Assembly (NCBI GenBank): GCA_963815125.1
Contig: CAWFFM010000002.1
Coordinates: 1,426,001 to 1,490,000 of the forward strand
DNA length: 64,000 bases
Source: Actinocatenispora sp963815125
Lineage (GTDB): Bacteria; Actinomycetota; Actinomycetes; Mycobacteriales; Micromonosporaceae
Reading direction: 5' to 3'
A program made the translations under genes and the position numbers. This document shows positions 52,755-61,739 of the stretch, one piece after another. The notes below the pieces were generated by a model, which saw nothing but the letters and a program-made list of their open reading frames with translations, made no database searches and had not been told where the DNA came from. The first letter of the stretch is position 1. Every line of letters starts with the position of its first letter.

Positions 52755-54083
52755 GTGACGTTGGGTGACCGGCCAGGTCGCACCGCCAGCCGCCCCGACC
52801 GGCTCGACGGAATGCCTGTTCCGCCGGCTGCTGATGCCGATGACCCGACGCCGGGCGGCGCCACGCAACCAGCGGGGCCGTCCACGGATCGTCACGAAGA
52901 GGTGGAGCAACCCGTCTTCGGGCCCTGGCCACCGCCGGGTCCCGGTCGCCGGCCCACACCGCCACGACGCGACGACCCTGCCCGCAGCCAGCGCCCGGAT
53001 CCGTCGCCCGACGGGACGGACACCGCCCCGGGCCCGGTTCCCTGGGCCACCACCAGCCCGAGCAGCGCCCGATCCGGCGGCCCGGACACCGGTAGCCGGT
53101 ACCAGTACGGTCGCACCGACGAGCCCGCCATCGATCCGTTCGCAGGCCCGGAGGCAGGGGCCGGCGCCACCCCGGATCCTCCCTGGGCACGCACGACCGG
53201 CTCGCCACCCTTCGGTGGACAGCGGACAGCGGGTCCGGCCGACGGTGGCGGGTACGACGGCGCTGCCCGGCCCGCAGACCCGGGTCCAGCCGCGGAGGAC
53301 ACCGGCTCACCACCACCGGACGAACTGATCCCGCCGGTGGCGGACGAGCAGGAGCCACTCGTCGTCCAGTCCCCGCACCAGGTCGTGGCCACCCTGCAAC
53401 CTGCCAACGTCAGCCGACTTCCGGTGCTCGCAGCACCGCTGACACCTGCCGGCGAACCGCCGGCGGGCGCGATGGTCGCCGCGGTGCTCTCCGGCATCCT
53501 GTCCGTACCGATGCTGGCCACCGCGGGTTCACTGCTGGGCGGGGGCGTCGGTACCTTCGGCGTACTGCTGCCGGTGGTGACCCTGCTGATGGCCGTCGGC
53601 TGCGTACTGGGCGGCATCCGCCTCATGCAGCGCGGCAGCCCCCTGCTGGCACTGCTGGATGCCACCTTCGTCCTGGTCGCCGCGACCGGGAGCCTCGTAC
53701 GGCTGGTCAGGCCGACCATCCTCGACGCCATACTGGCCGTGATCTGGGCGCTGGCCGCACTGATCGCACTGATCATGGTCGGTCTACTACGTGGTCGGCG
53801 GGTACGACGCTGGCTCGTCGCCCGCAGCCGCGAGTGGCAGGCCGGCAGGCCACCGCCACGCCGCCGGCCACGGATGCACCTGCCCGACTGGCCGGGCCGA
53901 CCCGACTGGCTCCGGCTTCCCCGACGCTCCCGCGCCGGGCGCACCCGCCGCCCGCGCCGGGTCAGACAGCTCGGCCGGCACGTCAAGGCCCGCCGCGGAT
54001 TCGGCTTCGCCCGCCGACGGGGGCCGGTCAGCTTCGTCGGCCGCGACTCGCCCGACAGCGCCCGCTCGCGCGAGCGCCGGTAG
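52755..54083 (+). CDS. Hypothetical membrane protein with Pro-rich head and Arg-rich tail
   Basis: 442 residues. Residues 1-225 are low-complexity and rich in Pro, Gly, Asp and Thr. Hydrophobic segments follow (MVAAVLSGILSVPMLATAGSLL, FGVLLPVVTLLMAVGCVLGG, LLALLDATFVLVAATGSLV, AILAVIWALAALIALIMVGLL). The final 100 residues are strongly basic (RRRPRMHLPDWPGRP, RRSRAGRTRRPRRVRQ), a possible nucleic-acid or lipid-contacting tail inside the cell. No family recognised. GTG 52755 is supported by GGGAGGG seven bases upstream. It converges on ilvC with a shared hairpin. Confidence 0.75.
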   Translation: MTLGDRPGRTASRPDRLDGMPVPPAADADDPTPGGATQPAGPSTDRHEEVEQPVFGPWPPPGPGRRPTPPRRDDPARSQRPDPSPDGTDTAPGPVPWATTSPSSARSGGPDTGSRYQYGRTDEPAIDPFAGPEAGAGATPDPPWARTTGSPPFGGQRTAGPADGGGYDGAARPADPGPAAEDTGSPPPDELIPPVADEQEPLVVQSPHQVVATLQPANVSRLPVLAAPLTPAGEPPAGAMVAAVLSGILSVPMLATAGSLLGGGVGTFGVLLPVVTLLMAVGCVLGGIRLMQRGSPLLALLDATFVLVAATGSLVRLVRPTILDAILAVIWALAALIALIMVGLLRGRRVRRWLVARSREWQAGRPPPRRRPRMHLPDWPGRPDWLRLPRRSRAGRTRRPRRVRQLGRHVKARRGFGFARRRGPVSFVGRDSPDSARSRERR

Positions 54084-54088
54084 TGCTC

Positions 54089-54139
54089 CGTCACCGGCCC
54101 GGGGCCGCCACACGATGCGGTGGGCCAGGGCCGGTGACG
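54089..54139. terminator. Bidirectional hairpin between the membrane protein gene and ilvC
   Basis: Twelve-base inverted repeat CGTCACCGGCCC / GGGCCGGTGACG spaced by 27 bases that contain a smaller CCGC/GCGG stem. It sits between two converging genes and can end both. Confidence 0.7.
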
Positions 54140-54152
54140 CTGGCCGTACAGC

Positions 54153-55166
54153 TCAGGCGGTCTCGGTGATCGGCCGGTCCACCCAGCTCATCATCGAACG
54201 CAGCTTGGCGCCGACGACCTCCACCGGGTGCGCGGCACCTTCCTCGCGGTACTTGGTGAAGTTCGGCCGACCCTTGTCGTCCTCGGCGATCCACTCGTTG
54301 GCGAACGTACCGTCCTGGATCTCGTCGAGGATCTTGCGCATCTCGGCCTTGACCCGCCCGTCGATGACCCGCGGGCCGCGCGTGTAGTCGCCGTACTCCG
54401 CGGTGTCCGAGCAGGAGTACCGCTGCCGGGCGATACCGCCCTCCCAGATCAGGTCGACGATCAGCTTCAGCTCGTGCAGCACCTCGAAGTACGCGATCTC
54501 GGGCTGGTAGCCGGCCTCGGTGAGGGTCTCGAAACCGGCCTGGATCAGCGAGGACACGCCGCCACAGAGCACCGCCTGCTCACCGAACAGGTCGGTCTCG
54601 GTCTCCTCGGTGAAGGTGGTACGGATGACGCCGGCGCGGGTGCCACCGATCGCCGCGGCGTAGGACAGGGCGGTGGTCAGTGCGTCACCGGTCGCGTCCT
54701 GCTCCACCGCGACCAGGTCCGGTACGCCCTTGCCGTCGGCGAACTGGCGGCGGACCAGGTGACCGGGGCCCTTGGGCGCCACCATCACCACATCCACGCC
54801 CTCCGGCGCCTGGATGAAGCCGTACCGGATGTTGAAGCCGTGACTGAACAGCAGCGTCTTGCCCGGCGCCAGGTTCGGGGCGATCTCGTTGGCGTACAGG
54901 GTGCGCTGCACCGTGTCGGGCGCCTGGATCGAGATCAGATCGGCCTCGGCGGTGGCCTCGGCCGGGGTCAGTACCCGCAGGCCCTGCTCCTCGGCCTTGG
55001 CCCGGCTCCGGGAACCCTGCTGCAGACCGACCCGGACATCCACCCCGGAGTCGCGCAGGTTGAGGGCATGCGCGTGACCCTGGCTGCCGTATCCGATCAC
55101 GGCCACCTTCTTGCCCTGGATCACCGACAGGTCGGCGTCGTCGTCGTAGAAGACCTCAGCGGCCAT
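54153..55166 (-). CDS. ilvC: Ketol-acid reductoisomerase
   Basis: NADPH-dependent isomeroreductase, class I (337 residues), second common step of Ile and Val synthesis. VIGYGSQGHAHALNLRDSG is the cofactor loop, with GLQQGSRSRAKA giving NADPH preference. KGPGHLVRRQF, DLFGEQAVLCGG and SDTAEYGDYTRGPR supply metal and substrate residues. ATG 55166. It is 100 bases downstream of ilvN and probably in the ilvBNC transcript. Confidence 0.98.
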   Translation of the reverse strand: MAAEVFYDDDADLSVIQGKKVAVIGYGSQGHAHALNLRDSGVDVRVGLQQGSRSRAKAEEQGLRVLTPAEATAEADLISIQAPDTVQRTLYANEIAPNLAPGKTLLFSHGFNIRYGFIQAPEGVDVVMVAPKGPGHLVRRQFADGKGVPDLVAVEQDATGDALTTALSYAAAIGGTRAGVIRTTFTEETETDLFGEQAVLCGGVSSLIQAGFETLTEAGYQPEIAYFEVLHELKLIVDLIWEGGIARQRYSCSDTAEYGDYTRGPRVIDGRVKAEMRKILDEIQDGTFANEWIAEDDKGRPNFTKYREEGAAHPVEVVGAKLRSMMSWVDRPITETA

Positions 55167-55266
55167 TGTTTCCCTCTCTCGATGTGTTGTCTCGCCGCGG
55201 ATGACCGCGGATGTGGCGGATGGCGTCGACGACCGCGGCCCGGACGGCCGGTACGGTCACCGTCGC

Positions 55267-55782
55267 TCAGGCGGTACTGCGCAGGGTCGGACTGGTGATC
55301 GAACGGGCGCCGCGCCCGATCGCCACCAGGCCGGACTGGACCATCTCCTTGATGCCGAACGGTTCGAGCATCCGTAGGAGGGCTTCCAGCTTGTCGCCGG
55401 TGCCGGTGGCCTCGACGGTCAGCGCGTCGGGGGCAGCGTCCACGACCTTGGCCCGGAACAGCTGCACCGCCTCCATCACGTGCGTACGGGTCTGCAGGTC
55501 GGCACGGACCTTGACCAGCAGCAGCTCACGCTGTACCGACGCGTCGGATTCCAGCTCCACGATCTTGAGTACGTTGACCAGCTTGTTGAGCTGCTTGGTC
55601 ACCTGTTCCAGCGGTGAGGACTCGACGTTGACCACGATCGTGATCCGGGAGATCCCGGGATGCTCGGTCTCCCCGACGGCCAGCGAGTCGATGTTGAAGC
55701 CGCGCCGGCTGAACAGTCCGGCCACCCTGGCCAGAACGCCCGGCTTGTCCTCCACCAGAACGGAGAGTGTGTGTCTACTCAT
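55267..55782 (-). CDS. ilvN: Acetolactate synthase small (regulatory) subunit
   Basis: Feedback-regulatory subunit of acetohydroxyacid synthase. An ACT domain at residues 1-80 (HTLSVLVEDKPGVLARVAGLFSRRGFNIDSL region) binds valine; the C-terminal domain (DAAPDALTVEATGTGDKLEAL) is also typical. 171 residues, as in other actinobacteria. ATG 55782 follows ilvB by about 48 bases. Confidence 0.97.
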   Translation of the reverse strand: MSRHTLSVLVEDKPGVLARVAGLFSRRGFNIDSLAVGETEHPGISRITIVVNVESSPLEQVTKQLNKLVNVLKIVELESDASVQRELLLVKVRADLQTRTHVMEAVQLFRAKVVDAAPDALTVEATGTGDKLEALLRMLEPFGIKEMVQSGLVAIGRGARSITSPTLRSTA

Positions 55783-55830
55783 GGGATCGCCCCTCTACCG
55801 AGGTCATCTGTCGTCTCCCTAGCTGGCTGG

Positions 55831-57654
55831 TCAGAGGTCGTCTTCATCGAACGAGGGCCGGACGTCCCGGGCGAAGAGGATGTCGTCGTTGCCGACGCCG
55901 GGCGGCACCATCGGCCACACCATCGCGTCCTTGCCGACCACGAACTCGACCACCACCGGGCGGTCGTTGATCTCCATCGCCTGCCCGATCACCGCGTCCA
56001 CCTCGTCCGCGCTCTCGGCGCGCAGGCCGACGCAGCCCAGCGCGTCGGCGAGTTTGACGAAGTCGGGCACCCGCTGCTTGTGCGTGCCGAGATCGGTCTG
56101 TGAGTAACGGCCCTGGTAGAACAGCGTCTGCCACTGCCGGACCATGCCCAGGTTGCCGTTGTTGATCACCGCGACCTTGATCGGGATACCTTCCAGTGCG
56201 CAGGTGGCGAGTTCCTGGTTGGTCATCTGGAAGCAGCCGTCGCCATCCACCGCCCAGACCGTCCGGTCCGGGCAGCCCATCTTGGCGCCCATCGCCGCCG
56301 GCACCGCGAAGCCCATCGTTCCGGCACCGCCGGAGTTGATCCAGGTGTTCGGCTTCTCGTAGCTGATGAACTGGCTGGCCCACATCTGGTGCTGGCCGAC
56401 ACCGGCCACGAAGATGGTGTCCGGACCGGCGATCTCGCCGAGCCGCTTGATCACGTACTGCGGCGCCAGGCTGCCGTCGGCCGGGTCCTCCCAGCCCAGC
56501 GGGTAGCGCTCCCGCAGGTCGGACAGTTGGCGCCACCAACCGACCAGATCGGGGCCCTCGCCGTCGTTGGCCTTGATCTCGGCGCGCATGGCGGTGATCA
56601 GTTCGGTGATGACATGTCGGGCGTCTCCGACGATCGGCACGTCCACCGGTCGGTTCTTGCCGATCTCAGCAGGGTCGATGTCGGCGTGCACGACGGTGGC
56701 GCCCGGCGCGAACGAGTCGAGGCTGCCGGTGACCCGGTCGTCGAACCGTGCACCGAGAGCGACGATCAGATCCGAGCGTTGCAGCGCGTACACCGCGCCG
56801 ACAGAGCCGTGCATCCCGGGCATGCCCAGGTGCTGCGGGTGGCTGTCCGGGAAGGCGCCCCGGGCCATCAGTGTGGTGACCACCGGGATACCGGTCAGTT
56901 CGGCGAGTTCTGCGAGCTCGTCGGTGGCGTGTGCCTTCAGCACGCCGCCGCCGACGTAGAACACCGGTCGTTGAGCGTGCCGCATCAGCCGGGCGGCCTC
57001 CCGGATCTGCTTTCCGTGCGGATGCATCGTCGGGTGGTAGCCGGGCAGGTCGAGCGCCGGCGGCCAGGAGAAGACGGTGGACGCGGTGAGCACGTCCTTG
57101 GGGATGTCCACCAGGACCGGGCCGGGGCGGCCGGACAGGGCGAGGTGGAACGCCTCCGCGACGGTGCGCGCGATCTCCGCCGGGTCGGTGACCAGGTAGT
57201 TATGTTTGATGATCGGCAGCGTGATGCCGCAGATGTCGGCTTCCTGGAACGCGTCCGTACCGATCAGCGCCGTGGACTGCTGTCCGGTGATGGCCACCAG
57301 CGGGACCGAGTCCATGTACGCGTCCGCGATCGGGGTCACCAGGTTGGTGGCGCCCGGGCCGGAGGTCGCCATGCAGACCCCGACCCGGCCGGTGGCCTGC
57401 GCGTAGCCCTCGGCGGCGTGCCCGGCGCCCTGTTCGTGGCGTACCAGCACGTGCCGGATCTTGACGGAGTCGAACAACGGGTCGTAGGCCGGCAGGATGG
57501 TGCCGCCCGGAATACCGAAGACGACCTCGGTACCGAGCGCTTCCAGGGCGGCGATCAGTGCCTGAGCACCGGTCATGGGCGTACTGCCACCAGCCGCCGG
57601 GCGGGCGGTGGGTGGGGCCGGCCTCGGTTCTGAACCTGTCGCGGGTTTGGTCAT
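55831..57654 (-). CDS. ilvB: Acetolactate synthase large (catalytic) subunit
   Basis: Thiamine-diphosphate enzyme making acetolactate and acetohydroxybutyrate, the shared first committed step for Val/Leu and second for Ile. GAQALIAALEALGTEVVFGIPGG contains the N-terminal block with the catalytic Glu in VRHEQGAGHAAEGYA; TSGPGATNLVTPIADA, GARFDDRVTG (FAD region) and the ThDP motif GDGCFQMTNQELAT complete it. 607 residues from ATG 57654; the frame continues upstream through the attenuator but that is not used. Downstream genes are ilvN and ilvC. Confidence 0.98.
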   Translation of the reverse strand: MTKPATGSEPRPAPPTARPAAGGSTPMTGAQALIAALEALGTEVVFGIPGGTILPAYDPLFDSVKIRHVLVRHEQGAGHAAEGYAQATGRVGVCMATSGPGATNLVTPIADAYMDSVPLVAITGQQSTALIGTDAFQEADICGITLPIIKHNYLVTDPAEIARTVAEAFHLALSGRPGPVLVDIPKDVLTASTVFSWPPALDLPGYHPTMHPHGKQIREAARLMRHAQRPVFYVGGGVLKAHATDELAELAELTGIPVVTTLMARGAFPDSHPQHLGMPGMHGSVGAVYALQRSDLIVALGARFDDRVTGSLDSFAPGATVVHADIDPAEIGKNRPVDVPIVGDARHVITELITAMRAEIKANDGEGPDLVGWWRQLSDLRERYPLGWEDPADGSLAPQYVIKRLGEIAGPDTIFVAGVGQHQMWASQFISYEKPNTWINSGGAGTMGFAVPAAMGAKMGCPDRTVWAVDGDGCFQMTNQELATCALEGIPIKVAVINNGNLGMVRQWQTLFYQGRYSQTDLGTHKQRVPDFVKLADALGCVGLRAESADEVDAVIGQAMEINDRPVVVEFVVGKDAMVWPMVPPGVGNDDILFARDVRPSFDEDDL

Positions 57655-57763
57655 CGCAGTCCGATCCGGGTTGAAGATCGAGTATGGGCAGCGGGCGGGC
57701 GGTGTGCTTCGGGCCACATGCCCCGTACCGGCCCGGGTCGGACCGGCATGAGGCAAAAAGAAA

Positions 57764-57818
57764 GGCCCGCGTGCCACACGCACACAGGCCGCGCACCGTC
57801 ACCGTAGTGACAGTGCGC
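57764..57818 (-). terminator. Attenuator of ilvB: two abutting hairpins and T-tract
   Basis: Minus strand. Hairpin 1 at 57791-57818 pairs GCGCACTGTCAC with GTGACGGTGCGC around loop TACG, and begins at the leader stop codon. Hairpin 2 at 57764-57790 pairs GGCCTGTGTGC with GCACGCGGGCC (two wobbles) and is followed by TTTCTTTTT, an intrinsic terminator. It lies 110 bases before the ilvB ATG. Confidence 0.85.
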
Positions 57819-57856
57819 TAGGTAAGTACTACGAGGAGGTGCCGAGTCGACTGCAT
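57818..57856 (-). CDS. ilvB leader peptide with Leu-Leu-Val-Val-Leu codons
   Basis: Twelve-residue frame MQSTRHLLVVLT from ATG 57856 to TAG at 57818. The run CTC-CTC-GTA-GTA-CTT uses uncommon Leu and Val codons. A stalled ribosome there would cover the start of hairpin 1. TTGACG about 28 bases upstream with a CAGAGT box 17 bases later would place the transcription start close to the ATG, so the leader may itself be leaderless. Matches the known actinobacterial ilvB leader type. Confidence 0.85.
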   Translation of the reverse strand: MQSTRHLLVVLT

Positions 57857-58050
57857 GGGCCTACTCTGACGCATCCGAGGGCGCCCGTCAACTCATCCCA
57901 CATCGTGGTTAACGAAAGTCACATGTCGGCAGATACGCAGGATCCACGCTGACCAGAAGCTGAATTAGGGTTAAGTCAATGTCTCGCCAGATGGAACGCA
58001 CGTACCCGGGGTGGGTGTTCGCCGGCTCTGCCGCGTGACAGACTTGTCGG

Positions 58051-59922
58051 ATGCCAGAACTGCGGTCCAGGACCTCCACACACGGCCGGAACATGGCCGG
58101 AGCGCGCGCGCTGTGGCGTGCCACCGGGATGACCGACGGCGATTTCGGCAAACCCATCGTGGCCGTGGCCAACAGTTTCACCCAGTTCGTCCCCGGCCAC
58201 GTACACCTCAAGGACCTCGGTCAGCTGGTGGCCGGCGCCGTCGAGGAGGCCGGCGGGGTGGCCAAGGAGTTCAACACGATCGCGGTCGACGACGGCATCG
58301 CCATGGGCCACGGCGGGATGCTCTACTCACTGCCCAGCCGGGAACTCATCGCCGACGCGGTCGAGTTCATGGTCAACGCGCACTGCGCGGACGCGCTGGT
58401 CTGCATCTCCAACTGCGACAAGATCACCCCCGGCATGTTGATCGCCGCGATGCGGCTCAACATCCCCACCGTCTTCGTCTCCGGCGGACCCATGGAGGCC
58501 GGAAAGACCGTGGCGATCGAAGGTGTGGTCCACGACAAGATCGACCTGATCGACGCCATGATCGCATCGGCCAACGACAGCGTCACCGATGACCAGCTCG
58601 ACTCCATCGAGCGCTCCGCCTGCCCGACCTGCGGTTCCTGCTCCGGCATGTTCACCGCGAACTCGATGAACTGCCTGACCGAGGCGATGGGGCTGGCACT
58701 ACCGGGCAACGGCTCCACCCTGGCCACCCACACCGCGCGGCGGGCGCTGTTCGAACGGGCCGGCCGTACCGTGGTCGACCTGGCCGCCCGCTACTACGGC
58801 AAGGACGACCATTCCGTACTGCCCCGCGCCATCGCCGGACGGGAAGCCTTCGAGAACGCGATGTCGCTCGATGTGGCGATGGGCGGCTCCACCAACACGG
58901 TCCTGCACCTGCTGGCCGCCGCCCGCGAGGCGGAGCTGGACTTCACCGTGTCGGACATCGACACGATCTCGCGCCGCGTGCCGTGTATCGCCAAGGTCGC
59001 CCCGAGTGTCGCCGGCCCAGGGAAGATCTTCCACATGGAGGATGTGCACCGGGCCGGCGGCATACCCGCCATCCTCGGTGAGCTGGACCGGGCCGGCCTA
59101 CTGCACCGGGGCGTGACCTCGGTGCACGCCGCCTCCCTGACCGAATGGCTGGACCAGTGGGACCTTCGAGGCAACGACCCCTCCCCGGAGGCGGTGGAGC
59201 TCTACCACGCGGCGCCCGGCGGCGTACGCACCACCGAACCGTTCTCCACCGGTAACCGCTGGGACCGGCTGGACACCGACGCCGCACAGGGCTGCATCCG
59301 TTCCGTGGCGAACGCCTACACCGCCGACGGCGGCCTGGCCGTCCTGCACGGCAACCTTGCGCAGGACGGTTGCGTGGTCAAGACCGCCGGCGTACCCGAG
59401 GAGGTGTGGGTCTTCCAGGGGCCGGCGAAGGTGTTCGAGTCGCAGGAACAAGCGGTGGACGGGATCCTGTCCAAGCGGGTCGTGCCGGGCGATGTCCTGG
59501 TGATCCGGTACGAAGGCCCCAAGGGTGGCCCGGGCATGCAGGAGATGCTGCACCCCACCTCGTTCCTGAAGGGCCGTGGGCTGGGTAAGGCCTGCGCGCT
59601 GATCACCGACGGCCGGTTCTCCGGCGGCACCAGCGGCCTGTCGATCGGCCACGTCTCCCCCGAGGCGGCCGGCGGCGGGCTGATCGCACTGGTACAGGAC
59701 GGCGATCAGATCTCCATCGACATCCCGGGACGGTCCATCCAACTGGACGTGGACGACGCCGAGCTGGCGCGCCGCCGCAGCGCCCAGGAAGGTAGGCAAC
59801 GTCCGTACACCCCGGTGGACCGTCAGCGGCCGGTGTCCGCGGCGCTGCGTGCCTATGCCGCGATGGCGACCGCTGCCAGTGACGGCGCCTACCGCGACGT
59901 CGACCAGATCAGCAACCGCTGA
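58051..59922 (+). CDS. ilvD: Dihydroxy-acid dehydratase
   Basis: Iron-sulfur dehydratase giving the 2-oxo acids that IlvE aminates. MPELRSRTSTHGRNMAGARAL is the start, with cluster Cys in ISNCDKITPGM and CPTCGSCSGMFTANSMNC, and GRFSGGTSGLSIGHVSPEAAGGG near the C-terminus. 623 residues. ATG 58051 is divergent from the ilvB leader, with about 195 bases of shared control region. TAGGGT near 57966-57971 could be its -10 box. A hairpin at 59996-60028 lies downstream. Confidence 0.98.
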   Translation: MPELRSRTSTHGRNMAGARALWRATGMTDGDFGKPIVAVANSFTQFVPGHVHLKDLGQLVAGAVEEAGGVAKEFNTIAVDDGIAMGHGGMLYSLPSRELIADAVEFMVNAHCADALVCISNCDKITPGMLIAAMRLNIPTVFVSGGPMEAGKTVAIEGVVHDKIDLIDAMIASANDSVTDDQLDSIERSACPTCGSCSGMFTANSMNCLTEAMGLALPGNGSTLATHTARRALFERAGRTVVDLAARYYGKDDHSVLPRAIAGREAFENAMSLDVAMGGSTNTVLHLLAAAREAELDFTVSDIDTISRRVPCIAKVAPSVAGPGKIFHMEDVHRAGGIPAILGELDRAGLLHRGVTSVHAASLTEWLDQWDLRGNDPSPEAVELYHAAPGGVRTTEPFSTGNRWDRLDTDAAQGCIRSVANAYTADGGLAVLHGNLAQDGCVVKTAGVPEEVWVFQGPAKVFESQEQAVDGILSKRVVPGDVLVIRYEGPKGGPGMQEMLHPTSFLKGRGLGKACALITDGRFSGGTSGLSIGHVSPEAAGGGLIALVQDGDQISIDIPGRSIQLDVDDAELARRRSAQEGRQRPYTPVDRQRPVSAALRAYAAMATAASDGAYRDVDQISNR

Positions 59923-59995
59923 CCCCGAGGGCGTACCGGCCGGGTCACGGCCCGTGGTGCGCCGCCGGTTGCCGACATCGCCGGGGCCAGACCAT

Positions 59996-60028
59996 GGTCG
60001 GGTCCGGCCACCGGGACCGGACCCGACC
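59996..60028. terminator. Hairpin between ilvD and the MoaD-like gene
   Basis: Perfect 12-base inverted repeat GGTCGGGTCCGG / CCGGACCCGACC with a nine-base loop, between converging genes. No T-tract. Probably bidirectional. Confidence 0.7.
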
Positions 60029-60032
60029 CGGG

Positions 60033-60314
60033 TCAACCTCCGGCCACCGACGGGATGATCTGCAACTCGGCGCCGGGTGGTAGTGCCGTGTCGAGCCCGG
60101 CCAGCACCCGGCACTCCTCACCGTCGACGTAGAAGTTGACGTAACGCCGCAGCGCACCGCGCTCGTCCCGCAGCCTGCGGGTCAGTCTCGGATGGGCGGT
60201 GGCCAGGGCGTCCAGCGCGACCCGCAGCGTGGCACCCTCGGGCAGTTGCAGGCGCAGCGAGGAAGCGCCGCCCGCCTCGGCCCGCAGCACCCCTGGCAGT
60301 AGCACGGTGACCAT
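60033..60314 (-). CDS. MoaD/ThiS-like ubiquitin-fold protein
   Basis: 93 residues with the beta-grasp pattern: VTVLLPGVLRAEAGG, SLRLQLPEGATLRVALDAL, RRYVNFYVDGEECRVLAGLDT and ending IIPSVAGG. The C-terminal Gly-Gly is the site that is adenylated and thiocarboxylated in MoaD and ThiS. ATG 60314 starts two bases after the stop of the BNR-repeat gene, so the pair is probably translationally coupled. Whether it carries sulfur (cofactor synthesis) or is conjugated to proteins is unknown; no moaE, thiG or activating enzyme is adjacent. Confidence 0.88.
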   Translation of the reverse strand: MVTVLLPGVLRAEAGGASSLRLQLPEGATLRVALDALATAHPRLTRRLRDERGALRRYVNFYVDGEECRVLAGLDTALPPGAELQIIPSVAGG

Positions 60315-60316
60315 CG

Positions 60317-61426
60317 TCAGGCCACCACTGCGGCCCGGACGCACAGTACGTCCGGCAGATGTGCGGCGATCTGCTGCCAGCTGTCCCCCTCATCAGCGCT
60401 GCCGTACACCTCGCCGGACCGGGTGCCGAAGTAGATGCCGGCCGGGTCGGCGTCGTCGGCACTCATCGCATCGCGCAGCACGACCGTGTAGAAGCCTTCC
60501 TGCGGCAGCCCTTCGGCCAGGCCGACCCAGCTCTCGCCGGCATCCTCACTGCGGTAGACGCGACACCGACCGTCAGGCGGAAGTCGCCGGGAGTCGGCGG
60601 TCAGCGGGAAGGTGTAGACCACACCGGGCCGGTGCGGATGGGACACGATCGGGAAGCCGAAGTCGGCCGGAAGCCCGTCGGCGATCGAGATCCACTTGTC
60701 GCCAGCGTCGTCACTGCGGTAGACGCCGTGATGGTTCTGCGCGAAGAGCTGATCCGGTCGCCGCGGATGCGCCGCCACCTTGTGTACGCACTGGCCGAAC
60801 TCCGGATACTGATTGGGCAGGAAGTACGCCTTGATCCCGGCATTGCTGGCCTGCCAGTTGGCGCCGCCGTCGGCGCTGCGGTAGACCCCTCCGGTGGACA
60901 TGGCGACCGTCAAGCGGTCCGGATCATCAGGATGCGGTAGCACAGTGTGTACGGCCTTGCCGCCGAAGCCCGGCTCCCACTGCGTCCGGTGCGGGTGGTC
61001 CCACAGCCCACGGAGCAGCTCGAAGCTGCGCCCACCGTCTGCGGAGCGGAAGACCGCGGAGGGTTCCACCCCGGCATAGACGACGTCGGGCTGGTTGGCC
61101 GGCCCCGGGGTCAGCTGCCATACTCTGGCCAGCGACGCCCCGGTGTCCTCCGGGAACGCCACCGGAGCATGCTCCGGCTCCTGCCAACTGGCACCCAGGT
61201 CGTCGCTGAACGCCACACTGGGGCCGAAGTGCTCGCTGGTCATGCCGGCCAGCAACCGGGGTCGGTCACGCCGGGTGTCGATGCCGATCGCATAGACATC
61301 GGTCATCGGGAAATGCGGGCCGGTCAGTTTCCAGTCCCGCCGGTCGGTGCTGGTGGCCAGGAACAGGCCTTTGCCGGTACCCACGGCGAGCATCACCGTG
61401 CCGCCGTCGTTCGTCTCCGCTGCCAT
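60317..61426 (-). CDS. BNR/sialidase-repeat beta-propeller protein
   Basis: 369 residues, predicted beta-propeller. Repeated S-x-D-x-G-x-x-W Asp boxes are visible (SDDLGASW, SADGGRSF, SADGGANW, SDDAGDKW, SEDAGESW, SADEGDSW). No sialidase active-site Arg triad or signal peptide is clear, so 'exo-alpha-sialidase' labels would be overcalled; it resembles cytoplasmic WD40/VPS10-like glycosyl hydrolase-fold proteins. ATG 61426 has AGGAGAGG upstream; GTG 61456 is an alternative. The stop is two bases before the MoaD-like start, a pairing that suggests shared function. Confidence 0.87.
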   Translation of the reverse strand: MAAETNDGGTVMLAVGTGKGLFLATSTDRRDWKLTGPHFPMTDVYAIGIDTRRDRPRLLAGMTSEHFGPSVAFSDDLGASWQEPEHAPVAFPEDTGASLARVWQLTPGPANQPDVVYAGVEPSAVFRSADGGRSFELLRGLWDHPHRTQWEPGFGGKAVHTVLPHPDDPDRLTVAMSTGGVYRSADGGANWQASNAGIKAYFLPNQYPEFGQCVHKVAAHPRRPDQLFAQNHHGVYRSDDAGDKWISIADGLPADFGFPIVSHPHRPGVVYTFPLTADSRRLPPDGRCRVYRSEDAGESWVGLAEGLPQEGFYTVVLRDAMSADDADPAGIYFGTRSGEVYGSADEGDSWQQIAAHLPDVLCVRAAVVA

Positions 61427-61739
61427 CGTCGGCCGCCTCTCCTGCTCACGACTCACGGTGCGGGCCGCTCACCTACGTGACTCCCCGCTGTCAAATGAGA
61501 GTCAGTATGCGCCGGGGCTCTGACATTCCGTCGCGGTACGGAGCAGCTCGTCCAGGTGACGGCGTACCGGCTGGCGGCGTTGGCGCCACCGGTCCCGACC
61601 CAGCATGCTGCTCGGGTACCCAGACCTGCCCGGGCATCCGGACAGTCGGCCGGGTCGGAAAGGGCGGGATGGTGTCGGAGGCGGTACTCCGCCCACCCGA
61701 CGGGGTACGACAGGGGCACCGTTCGCGAAAGGCGTGACC
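61427..61739. other. 313-base divergent promoter region of the BNR and LuxR-type genes
   Basis: No gene. Should contain promoters for both directions. The frames crossing it lack ribosome sites and families. No strong palindrome was found. Confidence 0.5.

Noticed and set aside
57654..57783. N-terminal extension of ilvB through the attenuator
   Set aside because: The frame is open by chance; the terminator hairpin and T-tract lie inside it and IlvB homology starts after ATG 57654.
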